From the NCBI GenBank assembly GCA_002387325.1, contig DGIN01000066.1:1-20694 (forward strand): 20,694 nucleotides of DNA, in the 5' to 3' direction. Of this stretch, positions 13,583 through 20,694 are shown piece by piece (the first letter of the stretch is position 1; each line of letters starts with the position of its first letter). Source of the DNA: Bacteroidales bacterium UBA4621 (GTDB lineage: Bacteria; Bacteroidota; Bacteroidia; Bacteroidales; Paludibacteraceae). The notes beneath the pieces are model-generated. The model saw only the letters and a list, made by a program, of their open reading frames with translations. It had not been told where the DNA came from and did no database searches. The translations under genes and the position numbers were made by a program.

Positions 13583-14127
13583 CCTCGAATGGCATTATTA
13601 TGGAGGGTGACGGCAGGGACGGGAAGTCTTAACAAAAAGCACTTTTTGAAGGAGTGGAGTTGTGTGGGGATGCGGACGAGGGGCTTTTTGCTGCGGCGGT
13701 AGACAAGGCAGATGTCTTGCGGGTTGGTAACAAAGGAGTAGTAGCGCCCGCAGTAGTCGCTATGGAACAGCCCTACATTTCCGAAGAAACTGCCCATTCC
13801 GACAATACGCACCGCCGCCAAGCCCGACGGCAAATGTTCTATCCGCTCTATCTCATCTCTGTCTATTTTTACCGATGTGCAGAGCAGGTGTATACGCACT
13901 TGCTCTTTGTTCACCTCCACATAACGTGGTGTTTGCAATACGGCACCCGTTAACAAGATGCATAGCACGGTTATGGCTGCCAATGCAGTATATTGTGTGG
14001 CGGCATCGGTGGCGCACAGACAGATACAGAGGCTATAGGCAACGGCGGCAATGATTACGGTCAGTCCGATTGCGGTAGTCCGTTTGATACGCGGACTCCA
14101 CGGGCAATGTGATGAGGCAGTGGTCAT
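13480..14127 (-). CDS. Membrane-anchored PH-like domain protein (hypothetical)
   Basis: The start is ATG at 14125-14127, because a promoter -7 element at 14148-14155 lies inside the longer open frame, which excludes its upstream ATGs. The 215-residue product has two transmembrane helices (about 19-38 and 46-63) and then a bacterial PH-like domain (about 66-160). The domain's typical block is present: RIVGMGSFFGNVGLF, GRYYSFVT, CLVYRRSKKPLV. Such proteins usually end shortly after this block. Here about 50 further residues, rich in Ser, Cys and Val, run antisense to the 13403-13582 frame. Loss of one base in the T5 tract encoded at 13634-13638 would stop translation there, so the tail may come from a frameshift or a sequencing error. 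The biological role is unknown. The gene is divergent from glyS. Confidence 0.6.
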   Translation of the reverse strand: MTTASSHCPWSPRIKRTTAIGLTVIIAAVAYSLCICLCATDAATQYTALAAITVLCILLTGAVLQTPRYVEVNKEQVRIHLLCTSVKIDRDEIERIEHLPSGLAAVRIVGMGSFFGNVGLFHSDYCGRYYSFVTNPQDICLVYRRSKKPLVRIPTQLHSFKKCFLLRLPVPAVTLHNNAIRGHRCTRVLSVSKSGLDVSKSVGCQSVLYFLLSMA

Positions 14128-14147
14128 AGGTATGTGTTTTGGATTTG

Positions 14148-14178
14148 CAAAGATAGGAAAAATATGGTGAATATCAAA
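14148..14178 (-). promoter_or_regulatory. Promoter of the PH-like protein gene
   Basis: TTTG (14175-14178, minus strand) is followed after 19 nt by TATCTTTG (14148-14155). The predicted transcript begins near 14141, which supports the ATG at 14127 as the start. Confidence 0.7.
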
Positions 14179-14217
14179 TGATATGACGGTGTACATAGCA
14201 CACTCTATGCTGAACAA

Positions 14218-14242
14218 CCCGTTAATAACCCGTTAATAACCC
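14218..14242. repeat. 11-bp tandem repeat in the divergent spacer
   Basis: CCCGTTAATAA is repeated head to tail at 14218-14228 and 14229-14239, followed by a partial third CCC. It lies between the two divergent promoters; function unknown. Confidence 0.6.
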
Positions 14243-14335
14243 GATGTGGTTATACGGAAGTATAACGATTGGCAACGGAGGTTTCCTGTCTTGGATATGA
14301 TGACGCGCAACAAGCCGGCAAAAAGAAGAAGTCTA

Positions 14336-14366
14336 TTGCGTATGTCGTAAAAAAGCAGTAATTTTG
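14336..14366 (+). promoter_or_regulatory. Promoter of glyS
   Basis: TTG (14336-14338), a 20-nt spacer and TAATTTTG (14359-14366) match the Bacteroidota consensus. Transcription would start near 14373, leaving a leader of about 49 nt. Confidence 0.78.
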
Positions 14367-14396
14367 CACGGTTATACAAAGATTGCACGATTATAC
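14364..14396 (+). repeat. Direct repeat at the glyS transcription start
   Basis: TTGCACGGTTATAC (14364-14377) and TTGCACGATTATAC (14383-14396) differ at one base, with a 19-bp period. The first copy begins within the -7 element, so a protein bound here could affect glyS initiation. Confidence 0.6.
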
Positions 14397-14421
14397 CAAG
14401 GAAACTTTTAACAATACAGAT

Positions 14422-15972
14422 ATGGCAACACAAGAAGAAACATTCAAAAAGATTGTCGCGCATTGCAAGGAGTACGGCTTCGTATTCCCGAGCAGCGACA
14501 TCTACGACGGACTGGCAGCCGTGTATGATTACGGACAGAACGGCGTGGAACTGAAAAACAATATCAAGAAATACTGGTGGGATTCGATGACGCTGCTGCA
14601 CGAGAACATCGTGGGTATTGATGCGGCCATCTTTATGCACCCTACCGTTTGGAAGGCTTCGGGACACGTGGACGCATTCAACGACCCACTGATTGACAAC
14701 CGCGACTCGAAGAAACGCTACCGTGCCGACGTACTGATCGAAGACCAGATTGCCAAATACGACGAGAAGATCGAGAAAGAGTTGGAGAAAGCCCGCAAAC
14801 GCTTCGGCGAGAACTTTGACGAGGAACTCTACAAGCAGACCAACGAGCGCGTAAAAGAGCATATCGAGAAGCGCAACGCATTGCACGAGCGTTACAGCAA
14901 GGCGATGAATGACAACGACTTGGCAGAACTGAAGCAAATCATCCTTGACGAGGAAATCGTTTGCCCGATCAGCGGCACGCGCAACTGGACGGATGTGCGT
15001 CAGTTCAACCTGATGTTCCAGACCGAGATGGGTTCGACCTCCGATGCGGCTATGAAGATTTATCTCCGTCCGGAGACCGCGCAGGGTATCTTTGTCAATT
15101 TCCTCAATGTGCAGAAGACCGGACGCATGAAGATTCCTTTCGGTATCGCACAGATCGGCAAGGCGTTCCGCAACGAGATTGTTGCCCGTCAGTTTGTATT
15201 CCGTATGCGTGAGTTCGAGCAGATGGAGATGCAGTTCTTCGTACGCCCCGGCACAGAGATGGAGTGGTTCAAACACTGGAAAGAGTTCCGCCTGAAATGG
15301 CACAAAGCCCTCGGTTTGGGCGACGAGAAATACCGTTTCCATGACCACGAGAAACTGGCGCACTATGCCAATGCCGCTACCGACATCGAGTTCCTGATGC
15401 CGTTTGGTTTCAAGGAGGTGGAGGGTATCCACAGCCGTACGAACTTCGACCTGAGTCAGCATGCAAAGTTCAGCGGAAAGAAGATGGAGTATTTCGACCC
15501 CGAACTGAACCAGAGTTACACTCCGTATGTCATCGAGACCTCTATCGGTGTGGACCGTATGTTCCTCAGCGTGATGTGCGCAGCATACAAAGAGGAGCAA
15601 TTGGAGGGCGGCGATACCCGCGTGGTGCTGAACCTGCCGCCTGTGCTGGCACCTGTAAAAGTATGCGTTATGCCGTTGGTACGCAAGGACGGACTGCCCG
15701 AGAAAGCGCATGAGATAGTGGAAATGCTCAAGTTCGATTTCCATACCAACTACGATGAGAAAGACTCTATCGGCAAACGCTACCGCCGTCAGGACGCCAT
15801 CGGAACACCGTTCTGCATCACAGTGGACCACGATACGCTGACCGACAACTGTGTAACGGTTCGCTACCGCGATACAATGCAACAGGAGCGTGTGAATATC
15901 AACGATTTGCATACCCTTATCGCCAAGGCTGTTGACCCGAAAGTGCTTTATCGCAAGATAATGGGGAAATAA
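14422..15972 (+). CDS. glyS: Glycyl-tRNA synthetase, one-chain (alpha2) type
   Basis: GlyRS charges tRNA-Gly with glycine. The 516-residue class II enzyme is the single-chain type shared with Archaea and Eukarya, as usual in Bacteroidota, not the alpha/beta two-subunit type. Visible parts: N-terminal FPSSDIYDGLAAVYDYGQNG (about 22-41), a charged helical insertion (about 110-170), and RPETAQGIFVNF (216-227). Motif 2 is FRNEIVARQFVFRMREFEQ (249-267) and motif 3 is ETSIGVDRMF (near 395). A C-terminal anticodon-binding domain (about 415-516) contains APVKVCVMPL and DTLTDNCVTVRYRD. An in-frame ATG 13 codons upstream (14383) is possible, but ATG 14422 gives the usual MATQEETFKKI start and follows the A-rich context. 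It ends at a terminator shared with the convergent pepP-like gene. Confidence 0.96.
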   Translation: MATQEETFKKIVAHCKEYGFVFPSSDIYDGLAAVYDYGQNGVELKNNIKKYWWDSMTLLHENIVGIDAAIFMHPTVWKASGHVDAFNDPLIDNRDSKKRYRADVLIEDQIAKYDEKIEKELEKARKRFGENFDEELYKQTNERVKEHIEKRNALHERYSKAMNDNDLAELKQIILDEEIVCPISGTRNWTDVRQFNLMFQTEMGSTSDAAMKIYLRPETAQGIFVNFLNVQKTGRMKIPFGIAQIGKAFRNEIVARQFVFRMREFEQMEMQFFVRPGTEMEWFKHWKEFRLKWHKALGLGDEKYRFHDHEKLAHYANAATDIEFLMPFGFKEVEGIHSRTNFDLSQHAKFSGKKMEYFDPELNQSYTPYVIETSIGVDRMFLSVMCAAYKEEQLEGGDTRVVLNLPPVLAPVKVCVMPLVRKDGLPEKAHEIVEMLKFDFHTNYDEKDSIGKRYRRQDAIGTPFCITVDHDTLTDNCVTVRYRDTMQQERVNINDLHTLIAKAVDPKVLYRKIMGK

Positions 15973-15991
15973 CTTCCCACAAGAGATTATA

Positions 15992-16026
15992 CAAAAAGAG
16001 GTTGCCCTGACTGGACAACCTCTTTT
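15992..16026. terminator. Bidirectional terminator between glyS and the aminopeptidase operon
   Basis: AAGAGGTTG (15996-16004) pairs with CAACCTCTT (16016-16024), flanked by an A-tract on the left and a T-tract on the right, so it serves both convergent genes. Confidence 0.9.
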
Positions 16027-16044
16027 TTATTGTATGCTATGTTT

Positions 16045-17853
16045 TTATAGCGACAGTGGTTTGCATTTTTCTTTCAGAAACGCCGCATCGTGTGCGTCCA
16101 AGCGCGGCGCAATCTCTTTATACACCCACGTATGGTATCTGTTGAGCCACTCTATTTCGGCAGGTGTCATCAGCGACATCTCGATGAGCGCGGTGTCATA
16201 GAAACAGAGGGTCAGCGTTTCGAATGTAAGGAACTCGTCATCGGTGGTTGCAGCAGCCTTGCGCTCTGCGGGAATGACGGTGATCAGGTTTTCGATACGG
16301 ATACCCCATTGGTTGGTGCGGTAGATACCCGGTTCGTCCGATACAATCTGCCCGACTTCCAACTGCGTCGGGTTGTTGTCGGTGCGTATGTTCTGCGGTC
16401 CCTCGTGGCAACCGAGAAAATGCCCTACACCATGCCCCGTACCATGCCCGAAGGTGATGCCGTTTGCCCACATATACTGCTTTGCCAAGGCGTCCAGTTG
16501 GTTACCGCGTGTACCGCGCGGGAAACGAGCGGTTTGCAAAGCGATATGCCCCTTGAGGGTATAGGTGTAGTCGAGTTTCGCCTGTTCGGGTATCACGCCG
16601 CCGAGCCATGTGGTACGCGTGATGTCGGTGGTGCCGTCGAGGTATTGTCCGCCCGAGTCCAGCAGGAGCATTCCTTCGGGGCGCACCTCGGCGCAATGGT
16701 CTGCCGTGGCGGCGTAATGGACGATCGCCCCGTTGCCGTTGTAACCGGCTATTGTACCGAACGACTCTTCTACAAAATGTTTCCCCATAGTGCGGTACTC
16801 GTGCAGTTTCTCCATCAGCGACCATTCGGTTTGCGTCTGTCCGTTGGCAAACGCCTCTTCCGCCAGCCAGCGGAAGAAACGGGTCAGTGCCACGGCATCC
16901 TCGCGCATAGCGATACGCTCGCCCTCTATCTCCACCGCATTCTTCTTGCTCTTGGCTACCAAAATTGGCGATTGTGCGTTCACTTTCCTGCAAGCCGCAG
17001 GAATAGCCTCATAGAGTGCCTCGTTTACTTTCGCTCCGTCAAACATCACCGTGCCTTTGAGACCGGCGATATAGGCAAACACGTCCTCATAGCCTTGCAC
17101 GTCAATATGCTCCCGTTGCAGGTAGGCAGCCGCCTTTGCGTCCACTTTCTTTGCGTCCACAAACAGCGTACAGCGGTTTGATTCTAATACTACATAACTG
17201 ATTACCATCGGATTATACTCTACATCTGTGCCGCGGATATTGAGCAGCCATGCTATTTCGTCCAATGCAGAGATAATCATCGCATCGGCTTTTTTCTTTG
17301 TCATTGCCTCGCGGATACGTGCCAGTTTGCTCTGTACCGGCTCGCCTGCATACTGCTCCCCGTATTCATAGAGCGGGTTCTGCGGGATAGCAGGACGATT
17401 ATCTGCCCACAGCGGGCGGATCAGATCAATAGACTTGGTGGTCAGCCCTGCTTCCGCCAGTTCGCTTTGCAGTGCCGCAAAGGCATTCACACTGTACATC
17501 TCGGGGTTCAGTCCCACCGTTCCATGTACGTTCTCGCAGAGCCATTGGGGAATGGTCGGGCAGTCAATATCCGACTCGCGCATCAGTTCCACCGACGAAC
17601 CTGCCAACTCAATGTTTGCCTGCAGATAGTAACGCGAGTCCGTCCAAAGGAACGCCTTGTCCATAGTAACCAGCACGGTACCCGTCTCCCCCTTGAAACC
17701 GGACAGCCATGTGATTTCCGTCCAATGCTCCGCCATATATTCCGAGGCGTGCGGGTCTGTACCGGGTACGATATACGCACTCAACCTGTGTTTGCGCATC
17801 AACTCGCGCAAAGCAGCCAATTTTTCCAAAACAGTCATATCTTTTTCATTCAT
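16045..17853 (-). CDS. pepP: Xaa-Pro aminopeptidase, M24B family
   Basis: This cytoplasmic metallopeptidase removes N-terminal residues before proline. The 602-residue protein is the long three-domain form related to eukaryotic XPNPEP1: two creatinase-like N-terminal domains (YIVPGTDPHASEYMAEHWT; FLWTDSRYYLQA; IISALDEIAWLLNIRG) and a C-terminal pita-bread domain. The dinuclear metal ligands are in place: D399 (LLLDSGG), D410 (TTDITRT), H474 (GHGTGHGVGH), E507 (SDEPGIY) and E521 (IRIENL). The end NRYHTWVYKEIAPRL is typical. The start MNEKD lies 2 bp after the stop of the processing protease, with MTVLEKL as an alternative. It is the last gene of the dusB-comEB-ctp-pepP run. Confidence 0.93.
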   Translation of the reverse strand: MNEKDMTVLEKLAALRELMRKHRLSAYIVPGTDPHASEYMAEHWTEITWLSGFKGETGTVLVTMDKAFLWTDSRYYLQANIELAGSSVELMRESDIDCPTIPQWLCENVHGTVGLNPEMYSVNAFAALQSELAEAGLTTKSIDLIRPLWADNRPAIPQNPLYEYGEQYAGEPVQSKLARIREAMTKKKADAMIISALDEIAWLLNIRGTDVEYNPMVISYVVLESNRCTLFVDAKKVDAKAAAYLQREHIDVQGYEDVFAYIAGLKGTVMFDGAKVNEALYEAIPAACRKVNAQSPILVAKSKKNAVEIEGERIAMREDAVALTRFFRWLAEEAFANGQTQTEWSLMEKLHEYRTMGKHFVEESFGTIAGYNGNGAIVHYAATADHCAEVRPEGMLLLDSGGQYLDGTTDITRTTWLGGVIPEQAKLDYTYTLKGHIALQTARFPRGTRGNQLDALAKQYMWANGITFGHGTGHGVGHFLGCHEGPQNIRTDNNPTQLEVGQIVSDEPGIYRTNQWGIRIENLITVIPAERKAAATTDDEFLTFETLTLCFYDTALIEMSLMTPAEIEWLNRYHTWVYKEIAPRLDAHDAAFLKEKCKPLSL

Positions 17854-17855
17854 AA

Positions 17856-19487
17856 TTATTTCGACAGTTCCTCTACCGCCCGCTTGGTAATCTCGTCATC
17901 GCGCTCAAAGAGCGGGAAGAAACCCTCGTCGCCGAGGATATTGCGCACGATGTAGGCATTCACCAGTCGTGTCAGCGGCTGGCGCGACTTGCGTATGTCC
18001 GCTTCGTTGGGTTCTATACCCTTCTCTTTGCAGTAAGCCACAAACTCGGGCAGCCAGTTGGCGTCATTCAGGTGTTTCTCCAATGCCTGCCAGTCCTTAT
18101 ACTTCGTCAGTTCCTTGCGGTGTTGGTTGGTATATTGATAAGCAAACTGATAGGTGTATGCACGATTGACCACCTTGTTGAAATACGGACTATATAGCGT
18201 TGTGTCGCGTCCGACGAATACATCGGGCATAATTCCTCCTCCGCCGTGAACGATACGCCCGTTCTTAGTGTGATATTCTGTGGTGTCCGTATAGTGGATG
18301 CTGTCCGCATTGTAGAACTCGCCGTTCTCAAACCGGTCGAGCAGTTCTTTCTCGTAGTCCATCTGGTCGCCGAGGGTATAGGGCTTCTGTATGCAACGCC
18401 CCGAGGGGGTGTAGTAGCGTGCCACGGTCAGGCGTATCGCACTGCCGTCCGCAAAAGGCATCTGCTGCTGTACCAGCCCCTTGCCGAATGAGCGGCGGCC
18501 GACTATCACGGCGCGGTCGTTGTCCTGCATCGCCCCCGAGAAGATCTCGCTTGCCGATGCCGAGAAATCGTCAATCAGTACGGCGAGCGGCACGTTCTTG
18601 AAACGCCCTGTTCCGTTGGCTTTCGCCTCATAGCGCGGGTAAGCACGCCCCTCGGCATAGACTATCATCTCACCTGCATTGAGGAACTCGTTTGCCATAC
18701 GGATAGCCTGGTCCATAAACCCGCCCGAGTTCTCGCGCAGATCCACAATATATGCCGTCGCCCCCTGTGCTTTCAGCGATGCCAGTGCCGATATAAACTC
18801 GTTATAGGTGTTCTCGCCGAATTTGTTCACGCGTACAAATCCGATCTTTTCGCCGTTCTTTGCGGGGATGATAAATTTCGCGTCCACCGATGTTACGGGT
18901 ATATCACCGCGGGTGATGGTGAAGTAGAGCAGGTCGGGTTCGCCGCTGCGTTTTACGCCTATCTTCACTTTGGTGCCTTTCTCCCCGCGCAGCGTATGCA
19001 TCACACGCTCGTTGTTGATTTTCTTGCCCACAAACAGCGAGTCGTCCACCGTAATGATCTTGTCGCCTGCCAGCACGCCGATACCCTCGCTCGGCCCGCC
19101 TGCCACCACGGCAACGATGTTGATCGTATCGCTCTGTATGGTGAACTGCACACCTATACCCGAGAACGAAGACGACAACTCCGAATTGACCATCTCTAGG
19201 TCTTTCTTGGGAATATAGGCGGAGTGCGGATCGAGTTTCTGCACGATGTCCTGCATTACCTCATCGGTGAGCGAATCGATGTCCAACTCGTCCACGTAGG
19301 CGGTCTGCATCAGTTGCATCAACTGGTCTATCTTCGATTGCGGCTGCTGGTAGAACTGCCCGTTTTGGAACACAAAACGCTGTGCATTCACCTTGTTGCT
19401 CACCGCATTGCCTATCAGAAAACCCGCCAGCAGACATACTACCGCCACCGTCGGGAAAATATACTTCTTTGCGTTCTTCATAATCAT
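17856..19487 (-). CDS. C-terminal processing protease, S41A family (CtpA/Prc-like)
   Basis: This is a periplasmic serine protease with a Ser/Lys dyad that trims C-termini of envelope proteins. The 543 residues start with a signal anchor (about 10-30). An N-terminal helical region follows (SLTDEVMQDIVQKLDPHSAY). A PDZ domain covers about 105-185 (FSGIGVQF; GDKIITVDDS). The protease core has VDLRENSGG (249-256) and DDFSASASEIFSGA with the nucleophile at S311, assigned by the 25-residue spacing to K336 in SFGKGLVQ. After the core there is a long C-terminal segment (about 370-543) with FGREDTTLYSPYFNK-like and helical parts, as in Bacteroidales homologues. It sits 17 bp downstream of the deaminase gene and 2 bp upstream of pepP. 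Its targets are not known. Confidence 0.92.
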   Translation of the reverse strand: MIMKNAKKYIFPTVAVVCLLAGFLIGNAVSNKVNAQRFVFQNGQFYQQPQSKIDQLMQLMQTAYVDELDIDSLTDEVMQDIVQKLDPHSAYIPKKDLEMVNSELSSSFSGIGVQFTIQSDTINIVAVVAGGPSEGIGVLAGDKIITVDDSLFVGKKINNERVMHTLRGEKGTKVKIGVKRSGEPDLLYFTITRGDIPVTSVDAKFIIPAKNGEKIGFVRVNKFGENTYNEFISALASLKAQGATAYIVDLRENSGGFMDQAIRMANEFLNAGEMIVYAEGRAYPRYEAKANGTGRFKNVPLAVLIDDFSASASEIFSGAMQDNDRAVIVGRRSFGKGLVQQQMPFADGSAIRLTVARYYTPSGRCIQKPYTLGDQMDYEKELLDRFENGEFYNADSIHYTDTTEYHTKNGRIVHGGGGIMPDVFVGRDTTLYSPYFNKVVNRAYTYQFAYQYTNQHRKELTKYKDWQALEKHLNDANWLPEFVAYCKEKGIEPNEADIRKSRQPLTRLVNAYIVRNILGDEGFFPLFERDDEITKRAVEELSK

Positions 19488-19516
19488 TCTATTTTTCTAT
19501 CCTTCTATTTTTCTAT
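19487..19516. repeat. 14-bp tandem repeat across a gene junction
   Basis: TTCTATTTTTCTAT occurs at 19487-19500 and 19503-19516 (16-bp period). One copy contains the last codons and stop of the deaminase gene; the other forms the spacer before the protease ATG. It looks like a small duplication that lengthened the spacer. Confidence 0.75.
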
Positions 19517-19930
19517 ATCCTTTAGATAACACACCTCTATCCCTGCCCGTTGCAGCAGGTCAATGCCGTCCATAATGCGGTACTCTTCGCCATATACCAC
19601 GCGCCTGATACCCGCCTGAATTATCAGTTTGGAGCACTCCATACAGGGCGAGGCGGTAACGTACAGCGTCGCCCCCTCGCTGCTGTTGTTGCTGCGTGCT
19701 ACCTTGGTGATGGCGTTTGCTTCGGCGTGCAGCACGTAGGGTTTGGATACGTTGTTTTCGTCCTCGCAGTTGTTTTCGAAGCCGCTTGGCGTACCGTTGT
19801 ACCCGTCGGATATGATCATTTGGTCTTTTACCAGCAGTGCACCCACTTGGCGGCGGCGGCAGTAACTGTTCTCCGCCCACGTGCGTGCCATACGCATATA
19901 CAGATGGTCTCGTTTGGTCTGTTTGTCCAT
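19505..19930 (-). CDS. comEB: Deoxycytidylate (dCMP) deaminase, ComEB family
   Basis: This zinc enzyme deaminates dCMP to dUMP for dTMP synthesis. The 141-residue protein has the zinc and catalytic motif H68-A-E70 (LHAEANAI) and P95-C96-x2-C99 (SPCMECSKLIIQAG). N-terminal CRRRQVGALLVKD and DGYNGTPSGFENNCE are characteristic of dCMP deaminases rather than other cytidine deaminases. The reading frame continues upstream without a stop, but in a different frame over dusB. ATG 19928-19930 (MDKQTKRD) is the family-typical start and lies 47 bp after the dusB stop. It is 17 bp upstream of the protease gene, so the two are probably co-transcribed. Confidence 0.93.
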   Translation of the reverse strand: MDKQTKRDHLYMRMARTWAENSYCRRRQVGALLVKDQMIISDGYNGTPSGFENNCEDENNVSKPYVLHAEANAITKVARSNNSSEGATLYVTASPCMECSKLIIQAGIRRVVYGEEYRIMDGIDLLQRAGIEVCYLKDIEK

Positions 19931-19977
19931 AGTTATATAAGTGTGTTCATCTATCGTTATACAAATCCCGTGCCACG

Positions 19978-20694
19978 CTAAATCCCTAATCTCCCGTACC
20001 TCTCCACTATCTCGTCCATTATGCGGAACACCTCGTCCCGTGTCTCTGCACGGAGCAATGCGATACGGGTCTGCTTGAAATCGGGCAGCCCTTTGAAAAC
20101 GGGCGAAGCGGCAAAATGGCGGCGGCTGTGGACTATGCCCTTGCGCTCGTCGCCGATCCAGTCGATACTGCGCAGTACATGCTCTTTCAGTATCCTTACG
20201 CACCACGCCATATCGCGCTGTGGCAGCAGTTCGCCGGTCTCCAAGTAGTGTTTCATGTCCTCGAATATCCACGGGCAGCCGAATGTGGCACGTCCCACCA
20301 TTATTGCGTCCACGCCATAGCGGTCGAAACACTCTTTGGCTCGCTCGGGCGTGGTAACATCGCCGTTGCCGATAATCGGGATATGCATACGCGGGTTGTT
20401 CTTCACCGCCCCTATCAGCGTCCAGTCCGCATCGCCTCTGTACATCTGGCTGCGCGTCCGCCCGTGTATCGCCAGTTCGGCAATGCCGCAATCCTGCAAC
20501 GCCTCCGCCAAGTCCACTATGATACGGTGGTCGTCGTCCCAGCCGAGACGGGTCTTGACCGTTACGGGCGTATGCACCGCATCCACCACCGCGCGGGTGA
20601 TACTGAGCAACTTGGGTATGTCTTGCAGCAGTCCCGCACCGGCTCCCTTGCCTGCCACTTTCTTCACGGGGCAGCCGAAATTGATGTCGATAAA
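19978..20694 (-). CDS. dusB: tRNA-dihydrouridine synthase B (N-terminus outside window)
   Basis: DusB is an FMN- and NADPH-dependent enzyme that reduces uridine to dihydrouridine in tRNA. The frame is open to the window edge, and the visible 238 residues lack about the first 90 of a normal length of about 330. The first visible residues FIDINFGCPVKKVAGKGAGA contain the catalytic cysteine of the NFGCP motif. FMN-binding and tRNA-binding segments follow: VTVKTRLGWDDDHR, ELAIHGRTRSQMYRGDADW, IPIIGNGDV and IMVGRATFGCPWIF. A helical C-terminal domain ends in IVERYGRLGI. It is the first visible gene of the minus-strand run leading to comEB, the processing protease and pepP. Confidence 0.94.
   Translation of the reverse strand, partial: FIDINFGCPVKKVAGKGAGAGLLQDIPKLLSITRAVVDAVHTPVTVKTRLGWDDDHRIIVDLAEALQDCGIAELAIHGRTRSQMYRGDADWTLIGAVKNNPRMHIPIIGNGDVTTPERAKECFDRYGVDAIMVGRATFGCPWIFEDMKHYLETGELLPQRDMAWCVRILKEHVLRSIDWIGDERKGIVHSRRHFAASPVFKGLPDFKQTRIALLRAETRDEVFRIMDEIVERYGRLGI

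Noticed and set aside
14367..14421. T-box leader for glyS
   Set aside because: The leader is only about 49 nt, without specifier stem or antiterminator.
14233..15912. 559-codon minus-strand open frame opposite glyS
   Set aside because: It lies wholly antisense to a strongly supported glycyl-tRNA synthetase and its translation is Leu/Val/His-rich with no family resemblance. It is a shadow of high-GC3 coding sequence.
16090..17181. 363-codon plus-strand open frame opposite the aminopeptidase
   Set aside because: It is antisense to conserved metal-binding motifs of an M24B peptidase, so it is a shadow frame.
19931..20491. Upstream extension of the dCMP deaminase frame to 328 residues
   Set aside because: The extra part is an out-of-frame reading of dusB on the same strand; the deaminase starts with the family-typical MDKQTKRD.

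Overview
The window looks like a chromosomal segment of a Bacteroidales bacterium (phylum Bacteroidota) with a type IX secretion system (T9SS). The main reasons are a PorQ homologue, a one-chain (alpha2) glycyl-tRNA synthetase, a BY-kinase with a Gly-Tyr tail, and at least six promoters of the Bacteroidota sigma-factor type, read here as TTG-N19/20-TAnnTTTG. No rRNA, tRNA, CRISPR array or intact transposase was seen.

Layout. 1-153 is the 3' end of a probable secreted protein. 154-691 is a repeat-rich spacer that ends in the promoter and structured leader of rplS. rplS (+) and uvrB (+) follow. About 110 bp near 211-320 is repeated in the same orientation at 3427-3535, so the two copies bracket rplS-uvrB. 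A small 2[4Fe-4S] ferredoxin (-) has its own promoter, a leader hairpin and a terminator. Next come porQ, cmk, ispH and pfkA (-, transcribed in that order, one visible promoter upstream of porQ). Directly upstream of porQ is a second minus-strand operon: a WlbA/WbpB-like nucleotide-sugar dehydrogenase, two paralogous outer-membrane polysaccharide export (OPX) lipoproteins and a Wzc-like BY-kinase. A membrane-anchored PH-like protein (-) is divergent from glyS (+). glyS converges on a minus-strand run of dusB (partial), a ComEB-type dCMP deaminase, a C-terminal processing protease and an Xaa-Pro aminopeptidase.

How the genes may work together. The most notable context is WbpB-like dehydrogenase + OPX + OPX + BY-kinase next to PorQ. 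In Porphyromonas gingivalis, PorQ belongs to the machinery that attaches T9SS cargo to anionic LPS, and the linking sugar is made by the Wbp/Vim pathway. The arrangement therefore suggests a shared surface-glycan/T9SS anchoring theme. This is inference from adjacency and family knowledge. The remaining genes are housekeeping: ribosome, DNA repair, glycolysis, isoprenoid precursor, nucleotide and tRNA metabolism, and proteolysis.

The less explained parts are intergenic: the dispersed 110-bp repeat, short tandem repeats upstream of rplS, twin terminators with identical loops, a 9-bp inverted repeat in the ferredoxin leader, two mutually exclusive hairpins between ispH and pfkA, and a region around 13.3-13.6 kb with an inverted repeat and a gene-like 59-codon frame antisense to the PH gene's abnormal tail.
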